DNA from: XN24 sp035514535
GTDB taxonomy: Bacteria > Pseudomonadota > Gammaproteobacteria > Steroidobacterales > XN24
Direction of reading: 5' to 3'
Assembly: GCA_035514535.1 (NCBI GenBank)
Contig: DATKAZ010000002.1
Coordinates: 1-64,000, forward strand
Length of the DNA: 64,000 nt
This document shows positions 26,912 through 33,806 of this stretch, in pieces. Below the pieces are notes generated by a model, which saw nothing but the letters and a program-made list of their open reading frames with translations, ran no database searches and was not told the origin of the DNA. A program made the translations under genes and the position numbers. Each line of letters begins with the position of its first letter. Position 1 is the stretch's first letter.

Positions 26912-27266
26912 TCCAGTCGCAAGACCGCTCTTGAGGCGGCCTGTTGATGACCCACATTGCATCGAAGCGATGCTGAAGCACGGAAATCTGCTTTGCACAG
27001 CGTGGGACGGTCAGACGCTTGTTGGCGTAGCAAGATCAGTTACGGATTTTGAGTATTGCTGTTACTTATCTGATCTTGCGGTTGATCTTGCCTATCAGAA
27101 GCAGGGAATCGGTCGTGGGTTGATTCACCTGACTCAGTCCAGGCTCGGCGAGAGAGCGAAGATCATTCTCCTGGCTGCGCCAAGGGCCACTGGATATTAT
27201 CTGAAGATTGGATTTGAGCCCCATGATTCCACATGGATTGTCCCGGCACGAAAAAACCTGGAATGA
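26898..27266 (+). pseudogene. GNAT N-acetyltransferase, 5'-truncated
   Basis: The frame encodes most of a small GNAT domain: RRPVDDPHCIEAMLKHGNLL, TAWDGQTLVGVARSVTDF, then the acetyl-CoA loop LAYQKQGIGRGLI, and a C-terminal YYLKIGF. Family members carry roughly 25 more N-terminal residues before RRPVDD. Here the frame is closed by a TAG at 26895, and the missing part is replaced by the end of the TPR gene. A TTG at 26931 could still start a 111-residue product with no obvious ribosome site. I read it as a cassette that lost its 5' end at this junction. Confidence 0.7.
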
Positions 27267-27269
27267 GAG

Positions 27270-27285
27270 ATCTTGAGCGTTAGGC
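27270..27285 (+). repeat. attC-like half-site (right core)
   Basis: The 16-mer ATCTTGAGCGTTAGGC ends in GTTAGGC, a perfect match to the integron core site GTTRRRY. The same 16-mer recurs at 29149-29164 with one change (15 of 16). No matching left core was found within the truncated GNAT gene, so only half of a site is visible. It lies 32 bp before the MBL-fold gene, where a cassette boundary would be expected. Confidence 0.45.
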
Positions 27286-27316
27286 CGCATGATGCCTACA
27301 AATGGTGGAGGTGACG

Positions 27317-28198
27317 ATGCGCAATATATGCATGGCCATCATCGTTCTGGTGACGTGTCTCCTGCTGGCAGCTCCGGCAGAAGAGACACCGAACCGGATT
27401 ACGGTACTGGTCGATGCTTTCAGCGATCGCGCAGATTTGAAAAAGGATTGGGGTTATTCAGCGCTCGTTGAATATTCTGGACGACGAATCCTGTTCGATA
27501 CGGGTAACGATTCCGAGCTCCTCAGATTCAATGTTGAGGCACTAGGAATCGATCTCAGGAATCTTGACGCCGTCGTGATATCACACCGACACGGCGATCA
27601 TACGGATGGGCTTCGCTATTTGCTGAGTGTCAATCCCAACGTGGTCATCTACGTCGCTGATGACGAGTACTTCGGCGGCCCAACACCACGTAGGTTCTTC
27701 GAAAAGTCCGTCGATACACTGCCTTCTCGTATGCGTTACTTTGACGGGCATGTACCGGACCCGCTACCGCACGGCAGTCCGTGGAAGCATGCCAAGCTGC
27801 ATCGGGTGTCGAGTGCCCTCGAAATTCTTCCCGGCATCCGAGTGGTCCCTAACATTTCTGCTGGCGAAAGTTTCACCGAGACGCCCGAGTTGTCGCTGGT
27901 TATTGACACGCCTAGGGGACAGGTCCTCATCGTGGGCTGCTCGCACCCCGGAATTGAACAGATCCTGGAATCAGTGCATGGCAAGACTGATTCCATTCAT
28001 CTGATCATGGGAGGATTGCACTGGTTGACTCTGCCCGACTCCGAGGTAGAGCGCCTTGCGCATGATCTGGTACACAAATGGAGCGTTCATAGCGTCGCAC
28101 CAGGTCACTGCACAGGTGAAGTGGGGTTCTCCGTCCTGAGCCGAATATTCGGGAACCGGTACCTCTATGCTGGTTTGGGCAGCGCCATCGCGCTGTGA
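27317..28198 (+). CDS. Secreted MBL-fold metallohydrolase
   Basis: This 293-residue protein has an N-terminal hydrophobic signal (MAIIVLVTCLLLAAPA), so it is predicted to be exported. The metal-binding motif SHRHGDHTDGL is at about residue 95, with further ligands likely in VGCSHPGIEQ and APGHCTGE. This arrangement resembles the MBL subgroup of dihydropterin/RFA-P-synthase-like proteins. I chose the ATG at 27317 because TGGAGGTGA lies just upstream; an ATG at 27302 is in frame but has no ribosome site. A hand count of 27421-27480 gives 28 G+C in 60, well below the core genes. Confidence 0.82.
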   Translation: MRNICMAIIVLVTCLLLAAPAEETPNRITVLVDAFSDRADLKKDWGYSALVEYSGRRILFDTGNDSELLRFNVEALGIDLRNLDAVVISHRHGDHTDGLRYLLSVNPNVVIYVADDEYFGGPTPRRFFEKSVDTLPSRMRYFDGHVPDPLPHGSPWKHAKLHRVSSALEILPGIRVVPNISAGESFTETPELSLVIDTPRGQVLIVGCSHPGIEQILESVHGKTDSIHLIMGGLHWLTLPDSEVERLAHDLVHKWSVHSVAPGHCTGEVGFSVLSRIFGNRYLYAGLGSAIAL

Positions 28199-28214
28199 CG
28201 GGAGTTCGAACAGA

Positions 28215-28676
28215 ATGTCTGAAGTTTCCACTTTAAGGCTCTACCTGCTCAGGGCGATGTATCTACTGATCGCAGTCGGCCTTGGCATTCTCATCTGGCC
28301 CGGCATACTCGTACCCGGAGACAACGTCTCGCATATGGGAAGCGTCGTCCGGAGCATGCTGGGTGCCCTGGCGCTTGTTGCCCTTTTGGGGCTGCGCTAC
28401 CCCATAAAAATGTTGCCCATGCTTTTGTTTGAATTCATCTGGAAGGTCATATGGGTTGTGGCCTTCGCGCTCAGCCCGTGGTTAACCGGGGAGTTAGACG
28501 CTGCCAGACAGCAAACGCTTTTTGACTGCCTCCTCGGGATTGTCCTGGTACCGATAGTCGTGCCATGGGGCTATGTCTATCGGCATTACGTGAAGGCGCC
28601 GGGGGATCGCTGGCGTAACAGTACATCTGACGCCCAACAAGTCATTGCAAGGGACGCGGCTTCGCCCCACCCGTGA
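28215..28676 (+). CDS. Small membrane protein of unknown function
   Basis: This 153-residue protein has about four hydrophobic segments (LLRAMYLLIAVGLGILIWP, MLGALALVALLGL, IWKVIWVVAFAL, LLGIVLVPIVVPW). I do not recognise a named family. It starts 16 bp after the MBL gene and would be co-expressed with it. The last 15 codons lie inside the attC-like repeat at 28632-28691, with the TGA in its right arm. Stop codons inside attC are common for integron cassette genes. Confidence 0.75.
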   Translation: MSEVSTLRLYLLRAMYLLIAVGLGILIWPGILVPGDNVSHMGSVVRSMLGALALVALLGLRYPIKMLPMLLFEFIWKVIWVVAFALSPWLTGELDAARQQTLFDCLLGIVLVPIVVPWGYVYRHYVKAPGDRWRNSTSDAQQVIARDAASPHP

Positions 28677-28691
28677 ACTCCAACGTTCGGC
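28632..28691 (+). repeat. attC-like recombination site 1
   Basis: This 60-bp imperfect inverted repeat is bounded by GCCCAAC (28632-28638, fits RYYYAAC) and GTTCGGC (28685-28691, one mismatch to GTTRRRY and six of seven complementary to the left core). An inner pairing, CAAGGG with CCCGTG, follows after an unpaired stretch, as in attC folded strands. The next gene begins 35 bp after the right core. Confidence 0.62.
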
Positions 28692-28726
28692 TTAACCGGG
28701 CATTGTCATCTACTTGGAGGTAAACC

Positions 28727-29098
28727 ATGGAGCTCGGCGCATTCTCCGTCAGCCTCGCGGTGAAAGATATCGAGGCATCAAGGTCTTTCTACGAGAAACT
28801 GGGCTTCACTGCCATGGGCGGTGATTAATCGCAGGGTTGGCTGATCCTCAAGAATGGCTCAACCGTGATTGGATTGTTTCAGGGCATGTTTGAGGAGAAT
28901 ATCCTGACCTTCAATCCAGGCTGGGATCAAAGCGCAAACCCATTGGCGTCTTTTACAGATGTCCGCGACGTGCAGAAGTCGCTCGAAATCCAAGGCGTCA
29001 GAATTACAACGCGTGCAGACCCGGATAGCACAGGACCTGCGCACATCATCCTTTCTGACCCAGACGGAAACGTGATCATGCTGGATCAGCATGTCTAG
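28727..29098 (+). pseudogene. VOC/glyoxalase-family protein with one in-frame stop
   Basis: The gene has a clear ribosome site (TTGGAGG) and would encode a 123-residue VOC-fold protein: FSVSLAVKDIEASRSFYEKL at the N-terminus, IGLFQGMFEENILTFNPGWD in the middle, SDPDGNVIMLDQH at the end. Codon 34, at 28826-28828, is TAA in GGD*SQGWLIL, where relatives usually read GGDQSQ. A single CAA-to-TAA change explains it, and the frame is otherwise intact. It is either a young pseudogene or a sequencing error. Confidence 0.8.
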
Positions 29099-29110
29099 CG
29101 GCAGGCAGAA

Positions 29111-29164
29111 TGCTGACGCAAGGCTCGCGCCATTTACCTGCGCGGCTCATCTTGAGCGTCAGGC
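29111..29164 (+). repeat. attC-like recombination site 2
   Basis: The left arm CTGACGC (29113-29119) pairs perfectly with GCGTCAG (29157-29163), and inner GGCTCGCG pairs loosely with CGCGGCTC. The right core GTCAGGC (29158-29164) differs by one base from the consensus GTTRRRY. The right 16 bases repeat the half-site at 27270-27285 with one mismatch. The GFA gene starts four bases later. Confidence 0.58.
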
Positions 29165-29167
29165 GCC

Positions 29168-29563
29168 ATGACCAACCGTCTTGCCTCATGTAGTTGTGGG
29201 AAGCTCACCGTTAGCACTCGGGGCGATCCGCTTCGCATCTCAATCTGCCATTGCTTGGCGTGCCAAAAGCGTACCGGTAGTGTGTTTGGTGCTCAGGCCA
29301 GATTCGCGGCTGACGCAGTGGTCATCGAGGGCCAGAGCAAGGAGTATGTGCGCATCGGCGATGAGGGCGGCTCGGCTCGGTTCCACTTTTGCCCGGAGTG
29401 TGGCTCTACCGTCTTTTATCGGCTGGACGCTATTCCTGGCGTGGTGGCCATCCCTGTCGGCGCCTTTGCAGATCCGGATTTTCCGCAGCCGCGCGTGTCA
29501 GTCTATGAGGTGCGGCAGCACCATTGGGTGCATCTCCCAGACGGCATTGAGCACCTTGATTGA
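29168..29563 (+). CDS. GFA-family (glutathione-dependent formaldehyde-activating-like) protein
   Basis: This 131-residue zinc-binding beta-fold protein has the Cys ligands in CSCGKL near residue 8, CHCLACQKRTGSVFG at 27-41, and FCPECGSTVFY near 74-84. The family takes its name from Gfa, which was proposed to speed glutathione-formaldehyde adduct formation, but most members are uncharacterised. It starts four bases after attC-like site 2 with no obvious ribosome site, typical of a cassette gene. GFA genes are frequent cassette cargo. Confidence 0.88.
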   Translation: MTNRLASCSCGKLTVSTRGDPLRISICHCLACQKRTGSVFGAQARFAADAVVIEGQSKEYVRIGDEGGSARFHFCPECGSTVFYRLDAIPGVVAIPVGAFADPDFPQPRVSVYEVRQHHWVHLPDGIEHLD

Positions 29564-29587
29564 GCGGCCCATCGGCCCTCTAATGGC

Positions 29588-29640
29588 GCCCGACAATTAA
29601 TTCAGGCCGGCGCCGCCTCGCTGCGCAGCTTTATTCAGGC
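29588..29640 (+). repeat. attC-like recombination site 3 (right core degraded)
   Basis: GCCCGAC (29588-29594) is followed by AATTAATTCAGGCCGGCGCC, and the right side reads GCGCAGCTTTATTCAGGC. This layout closely resembles short attC sites of proteobacterial integrons. The expected right core after TTCAGGC is missing; AGTATTGG is found instead. The site lies 25 bp after the GFA stop codon and would close the GFA cassette. Confidence 0.6.
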
Positions 29641-29746
29641 AGTATTGGTCACAGGAGAGCTTAAACAGACGTGAGGCGATCCGAGAGCAGATTGAGGTTC
29701 ATGAACGGGGGCTTCTGTCAGCGCGAACCTGACATTAGGACGCAGG

Positions 29747-30958
29747 ATGGTGAGGGTGCAATTCTGGTTGTTGTTACTGGTCCTCGCGGCCACCGGGTGC
29801 GACGCCCCCATCGACATGGCCTTGGAGGCGAACCCGGAGCGGGCCGCTGCCGGGAGCCCGCGCTCCGTCACGCGGCTGGCCCACTACCCGTCGTTGAAGA
29901 GCCGAGCGCTACTCTGGAGCGTGGGCCTATCCGATGTTCTGCCCGTAGAGTCCGGCGCCACGCTCTACCGCCTCGAGTACTGGACAACAGGTCCCGAAGG
30001 CGAGCGGACCCATGCGTCCGGCCTGGTAGCCATTCCGAGCAGATCACCCTTCCGCGGGGTAGTGAGCTACCAACACCCCACCCGAACCGATCGCACCGAC
30101 GTGCCGTCCACTCCATCCCGGACGGCGTTGCTCGCGGCGATCGCGTTCGCCGGGCACGGCTACGTGCTCACTGCGCCGGATTACCTGGGTCTGGGTACCT
30201 CACCGGGGCCACACCCGTATCTGCACGCGACGAGCGAAGCGAGCACTGTCACCGACCTGCTCGTGGCCGCGCGTCTCCTCGTCCAGAGTGTAGGGCGGGA
30301 GTGGCCAGAGGCCGTTTTCCTTACGGGCTTCTCGCAAGGCGGACATGCTACGCTGGCCACGCAGCGCGCATTGGAGGTGGACCCCGTCGAGGGCATGCGA
30401 GTGATGGCGTCGGCCCCGATCGCGGGTATGTACAACCTCTCCGGCATACAGTTCCCCATCGCCTTGGAGGGGCAATCGGAGCGCCATTCTCTCTACCTCG
30501 GTTACGTCACAGGCGCGTACGCCCGAGTCTATGGGGAGCGGCTCGAATCCGTGATCGTGGACGCCTATGCGCGGGTCTTTGTCAACCTCTATGACGGCTC
30601 GAGGGAAAGGAGCGAGATCGCGGCGGCCCTACCTCCCAGTCCGAGGGAGATGTTCCAGCCCGACTTCCTCCGGGCCTACGCAGCGGGAGAGGAGACGTGG
30701 CTCGTGCGCGCCCTGGCCCTGAACGACATCTTTGATTGGATACCGCAGGCTCCAGTCAGGTTCTACTACGGCGCGCGCGACCAAGACTCCCCGCCGGCGG
30801 ATACGCACTTTACCGTCGACCACATGCGGAGCCGGGGTGCCAACGTCTCTGCCGTCAACGTTGGGGAGGTGGACCACGACGAGGTGGCGCTGATTGCGGT
30901 CCCGCAAATCAGGACCTGGTTCGACCAGGTCACGGCGGGGGCTGCGTTGCCAAGGTAA
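29747..30958 (+). CDS. Secreted alpha/beta-hydrolase lipoprotein (secretory lipase-like)
   Basis: This 403-residue protein has a lipoprotein signal ending in LAATGC at about residue 18. The nucleophile elbow is GFSQGGHA near residue 200. A candidate catalytic Asp is in YYGARDQDSPPADTH, and the His is in GEVDHDEVALI near the C-terminus. The overall layout resembles fungal and bacterial secretory lipases (LIP family), so it may cleave lipids or esters at the cell surface. Upstream, 29661-29746 holds no gene that I can support; ACATTAGGAC near 29732 might be a decayed core site. Confidence 0.82.
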   Translation: MVRVQFWLLLLVLAATGCDAPIDMALEANPERAAAGSPRSVTRLAHYPSLKSRALLWSVGLSDVLPVESGATLYRLEYWTTGPEGERTHASGLVAIPSRSPFRGVVSYQHPTRTDRTDVPSTPSRTALLAAIAFAGHGYVLTAPDYLGLGTSPGPHPYLHATSEASTVTDLLVAARLLVQSVGREWPEAVFLTGFSQGGHATLATQRALEVDPVEGMRVMASAPIAGMYNLSGIQFPIALEGQSERHSLYLGYVTGAYARVYGERLESVIVDAYARVFVNLYDGSRERSEIAAALPPSPREMFQPDFLRAYAAGEETWLVRALALNDIFDWIPQAPVRFYYGARDQDSPPADTHFTVDHMRSRGANVSAVNVGEVDHDEVALIAVPQIRTWFDQVTAGAALPR

Positions 30959-30974
30959 CCTGTGCGGTGAGCCA

Positions 30975-31526
30975 GTGACAGATCGTCCCATTATCGGCAC
31001 GGCGGCGGAAGTCCATGTGGTGCCTTACGACGACACCTGGCCGGAGCTGTTCCGGCAAGAACGCGAGGTGCTATCCGAGTCGATCGGGGAGTACGTGAAG
31101 GGCTCGATCGAGCATGTCGGCAGTACCGCCGTCGCCGGCCTCGTCGCGAAGCCCGTGATCGATGTCATGGTGGGTGTCGAGAGTCTCGCGGCCTCGAGAG
31201 ACGCGTTTCCGATCCTGAAGCGGCTCAGTTACTGCTACTTTCCTCACCATGCGGACGTCATGCATTGGTTCTGCAAACCGTCGCCGCAATATCGGACGCA
31301 CCACCTTCACCTGGTTTCTTTCCGGAGCCGGCTGTGGATGGAACGAATAGCGTTTCGCGACTACCTGCGAGGGCATCCGGAGGTCGCTGCCGAGTACGGC
31401 AAACTGAAGCAGGCCTTGGCGCAGCGGTACAGATTTGATAGAGAGGCCTACACGGATGCCAAGAAGACGTTTGTCCGGAGAATCGTCGACCATGCGTTGT
31501 CGCGTGAGGCGCCTGCCAGCGGCTGA
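30975..31526 (+). CDS. GrpB-like nucleotidyltransferase-fold protein (UPF0157)
   Basis: This 183-residue protein belongs to the GrpB/UPF0157 family, which has a nucleotidyltransferase fold and no firm function. Family markers are VVPYDDTWPELF near residue 15, IEHVGSTAVAGLVAKPVIDV, HHLHLVSFRS and the C-terminal YTDAKKTFVRRI. I chose the GTG at 30975, which begins the conserved domain, over an upstream in-frame ATG that would overlap the lipase gene by 65 bp. GrpB genes are common passengers of integron arrays. Confidence 0.87.
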   Translation: MTDRPIIGTAAEVHVVPYDDTWPELFRQEREVLSESIGEYVKGSIEHVGSTAVAGLVAKPVIDVMVGVESLAASRDAFPILKRLSYCYFPHHADVMHWFCKPSPQYRTHHLHLVSFRSRLWMERIAFRDYLRGHPEVAAEYGKLKQALAQRYRFDREAYTDAKKTFVRRIVDHALSREAPASG

Positions 31527-31558
31527 CACGCTGTTGCAGGAAACGTTTTGGAGGCCAC

Positions 31559-31687
31559 ATGACGACCACGGCACTCAAGGAGGCGCTCAAGGAGCTCAAA
31601 GCGCTAGGCAACGAGAGGATGCGTGCGCAGAATCGCAAGAATGGCGCCGGCGACAGGGTGCGGTACCGGAAGTACAATGGACGATGA
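31559..31687 (+). pseudogene. Remnant of an AlkD-like DNA alkylation repair gene (N-terminus only)
   Basis: A ribosome site (TTGGAGG) precedes an ATG at 31559. The first 32 codons read like the start of AlkD-type glycosylases (ALKELKALGNERMRAQNRKN, then GAGD). The frame then departs from the family and stops at 31687 after 42 residues. Normal proteins exceed 200 residues. The remaining bases up to the VOC gene do not restore it, so a deletion has removed the rest. Confidence 0.65.
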
Positions 31688-31728
31688 ACTTTTGGCTTGC
31701 GGGATAGTGGCCAGCCGCCGAGGAGCCA

Positions 31729-32145
31729 ATGATGGATATGTCCGGCAACATCCTCGATACACAACTAGTGCGTTTCAGCACGATGATCGTGGTGACGGAC
31801 ATCGACTCATCCGAAGAGTTCTACACGAACTACTTTGGTCTCGAGAAAGTCCAGCACCTCGATCACCTGAGGTTGTTGCAACGGGCCGGAATGTCACTGT
31901 ACCTGGCTACCGAAAGTCCGCCCACGGAGGACAAGCCGACCGTGACATTGGCTCCGCCGCGGGCGAGTGATCGCACGCCTGTGAACCTGATTTTCCATGT
32001 GAAAAATGTGCGTGCGACATACAGTGCCTTGAAGGAGAAGGGCCTCGAGTTCCTGGCGCCGCCAAATCAGCCGCCCTGGGGCGGGTGGCGGGTGTTCACG
32101 CGGGATCCCGACGGGTATCTGATCGAGATCGAGCAGCCCGCATGA
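31729..32145 (+). CDS. VOC/glyoxalase-superfamily protein
   Basis: This 138-residue protein is a two-module VOC fold: FSTMIVVTDIDSSEEFYTNY in the N-terminal module, VNLIFHVKNVRATYSALKEK in the second, and FTRDPDGYLIEIEQ at the C-terminus, where the last Glu is a common metal ligand. GAGGAG lies just upstream of ATGATG. The enzyme class (glyoxalase, dioxygenase or resistance protein) cannot be told. It is the last gene of the island. Confidence 0.85.
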   Translation: MMDMSGNILDTQLVRFSTMIVVTDIDSSEEFYTNYFGLEKVQHLDHLRLLQRAGMSLYLATESPPTEDKPTVTLAPPRASDRTPVNLIFHVKNVRATYSALKEKGLEFLAPPNQPPWGGWRVFTRDPDGYLIEIEQPA

Positions 32146-32176
32146 CACTATGCATCAAGCCGGCGAGGACGCTGCT

Positions 32177-32533
32177 GGGGGACACTGCTTTCAAGCTGTG
32201 TCCCCTTTTTCGCTCGCGGGACCGCGGGACCGCACCGTCACATGCTCCCCGCGCTTGGAATTCTTATGCCGCGCGGCGAGCATGTGACGTTCCGATCCCG
32301 CTGCGCGGTCGATATGGTTGCCGCCGTCAGGCCGCGCCGCAGCTAGGTGGCGGCGTTCTGTCCATGGCAGTCGCCCCGCAAAGCTGCCTTTGTCGACGGC
32401 GCAGCGGGATCGGGACGTCATAGGCCCGCTGAGGGAGATAAGATTTCACGAGCGAAGCGGGCCTATGACGGCGCGGTCCCGCGGTCCTGGCTCAATGAAG
32501 AAGGGGACACAGCTCCTGCGGAGCAGTGTCCCC
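32177..32533. repeat. Nested inverted-repeat element (MITE/REP-like)
   Basis: The element has mirror-image symmetry. The outer hairpins are GGGGACAC...GTGTCCCC at 32177-32205 and the inverted copy at 32503-32533. Two inner hairpins follow: GTCACATGCTCCCCGCGC (32237-32254) with its near-complement (32271-32288), and GTCATAGGCCCGCT (32417-32430) with AGCGGGCCTATGAC (32456-32469). CCGATCCCGCTGCGC near 32292 is repeated inverted near 32400. No gene of its own is evident. The right end covers the last codons of thrC. Confidence 0.75.
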
Positions 32534-33806
32534 GGAGCAGTGTCGCCAGCGCGGGGGCGTCGGGCCCGATCTCGACGAAATGTCGCGGCCGCGCCAATAA
32601 CTCGGCGAGCGCCGGCGGCAACGGGACCGGCGCGGCGACGAGCGGCTCGACGACGTCCTCGAACTTGGCCGGATGCGCGGTCGCGACGACCACCCACGGG
32701 CGGTCGCGTCCCTCGTCCCCCAAGGCCTCCCACGCGCGCACGGCCGTCGCGGTGTGCGGGCACCAGGTCCGACCATAGCGCGCCGGCCCCGCGCGGATCG
32801 TGTCGCGGATCTCCGTGTCGGAAACCTGCATGGCACGCGCCTCGCCCCGCGCCGCCGCTTCCGAACCGGCATGGTGCAGCAGGCGCTCCATGTTGCTCGG
32901 GTTGCCGACGTCCATGGCGGTCGCCAGCGTCTGTACCGTCGGGCGCGGTGCCCAGGCGCCGCCCGCAAAAAACTTGCCCACGGCCTCGTTGGCGTTGGTC
33001 GCGAGCACGATCGGCCCGATCGGCAGGCCGCAGCGTCGCGCCCACATGCAGGCCAGCGAATTGCCGAGGTTGCCGCTCGGAATGACGAAGCCGGGCTCGA
33101 CGCCCGTCTCGCGCTGCAGCTTGAGCGAGGCCCAGGCGTAGTAGGCCATCTGGGGCAACAGGCGACCGATGCTGATGCTGTTGGCGGAGGTGAGCCCGGC
33201 ACCGGCCCGCAGGCCGGCGTCGGCGAACACTTCCTTGACCATGCGCTGGCAATCGTCGAAGTCCCCGTCCACGCGCAGGCTGAGGACGTTGCCGCCCCAG
33301 GCGGTGAGCTGCGCCTCCTGGCGATCCGACACGCGCCCCCTGGGATAGAGCAACACGACGCGAAAGCCGGGCCGGCCGCTGAACGCTGCGGCAACGGCAC
33401 CGCCGGTGTCGCCCGAGGTGGCCACCAGCACCGTGCGCGCCTGTCCGTCGCCGAGGCGCGCCAGGCAGGCGGCGAGGAAGCGCGCGCCCACGTCCTTGAA
33501 CGCGGCCGTCGGGCCGTGAAACAGCTCGAGCACCCGGAAGTCGCCCGCGTCGCTCAGCGGCACCGGGAAATCGAGCGCTTCGGCGCATACCGCATCGAGT
33601 TCCGCGGCCAGCGCGTCGCCGGCGACGAACGGCGCCAGTGCCACGGCAGCCGCGCCCGCGAGTGTCGCGCGCCCGGCCAGCGCCTCTGTATCGAGCGCCG
33701 GGAACGCCGCAGGCACGTAGAGGCCGCCGTCCGGGGCCAGGCCCGCCAGCATCGCAGCACCGGCCGCCACCGGCGGCGCCGCGCCGCGCGTGCTGACGAA
33801 GCGCAT
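32463..33806 (-). CDS. thrC: Threonine synthase (C-terminal tail encoded by a repeat)
   Basis: This PLP enzyme converts O-phosphohomoserine to threonine. The 447 residues fit the gammaproteobacterial class. The PLP lysine is Lys104 in TAAFKDVGARF, the phosphate-binding GNLGN is in VIPSGNLGNSLA, and the N-terminal MRFVSTRG is typical. The ATG shares a base with the thrA stop (TGATG), so it is translated with thrA. From about residue 425 the sequence departs from the family (GHCSAGAVSPSSLSQDRG) because codons there lie in the inverted-repeat element, which also supplies the TAG stop. The catalytic core is upstream of this change, so activity is probably kept. Confidence 0.93.
   Translation of the reverse strand: MRFVSTRGAAPPVAAGAAMLAGLAPDGGLYVPAAFPALDTEALAGRATLAGAAAVALAPFVAGDALAAELDAVCAEALDFPVPLSDAGDFRVLELFHGPTAAFKDVGARFLAACLARLGDGQARTVLVATSGDTGGAVAAAFSGRPGFRVVLLYPRGRVSDRQEAQLTAWGGNVLSLRVDGDFDDCQRMVKEVFADAGLRAGAGLTSANSISIGRLLPQMAYYAWASLKLQRETGVEPGFVIPSGNLGNSLACMWARRCGLPIGPIVLATNANEAVGKFFAGGAWAPRPTVQTLATAMDVGNPSNMERLLHHAGSEAAARGEARAMQVSDTEIRDTIRAGPARYGRTWCPHTATAVRAWEALGDEGRDRPWVVVATAHPAKFEDVVEPLVAAPVPLPPALAELLARPRHFVEIGPDAPALATLLRGHCSAGAVSPSSLSQDRGTAPS

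Noticed and set aside
29661..29746. ACATTAGGAC before the lipase gene as a fourth attC-like core
   Set aside because: Only a weak core match; no matching left arm or inner pairing was found, so it is not listed as a site.
32318..33085. A 255-codon plus-strand frame starting in the inverted repeat
   Set aside because: It runs antisense through thrC and its first part is repeat DNA; no protein likeness.
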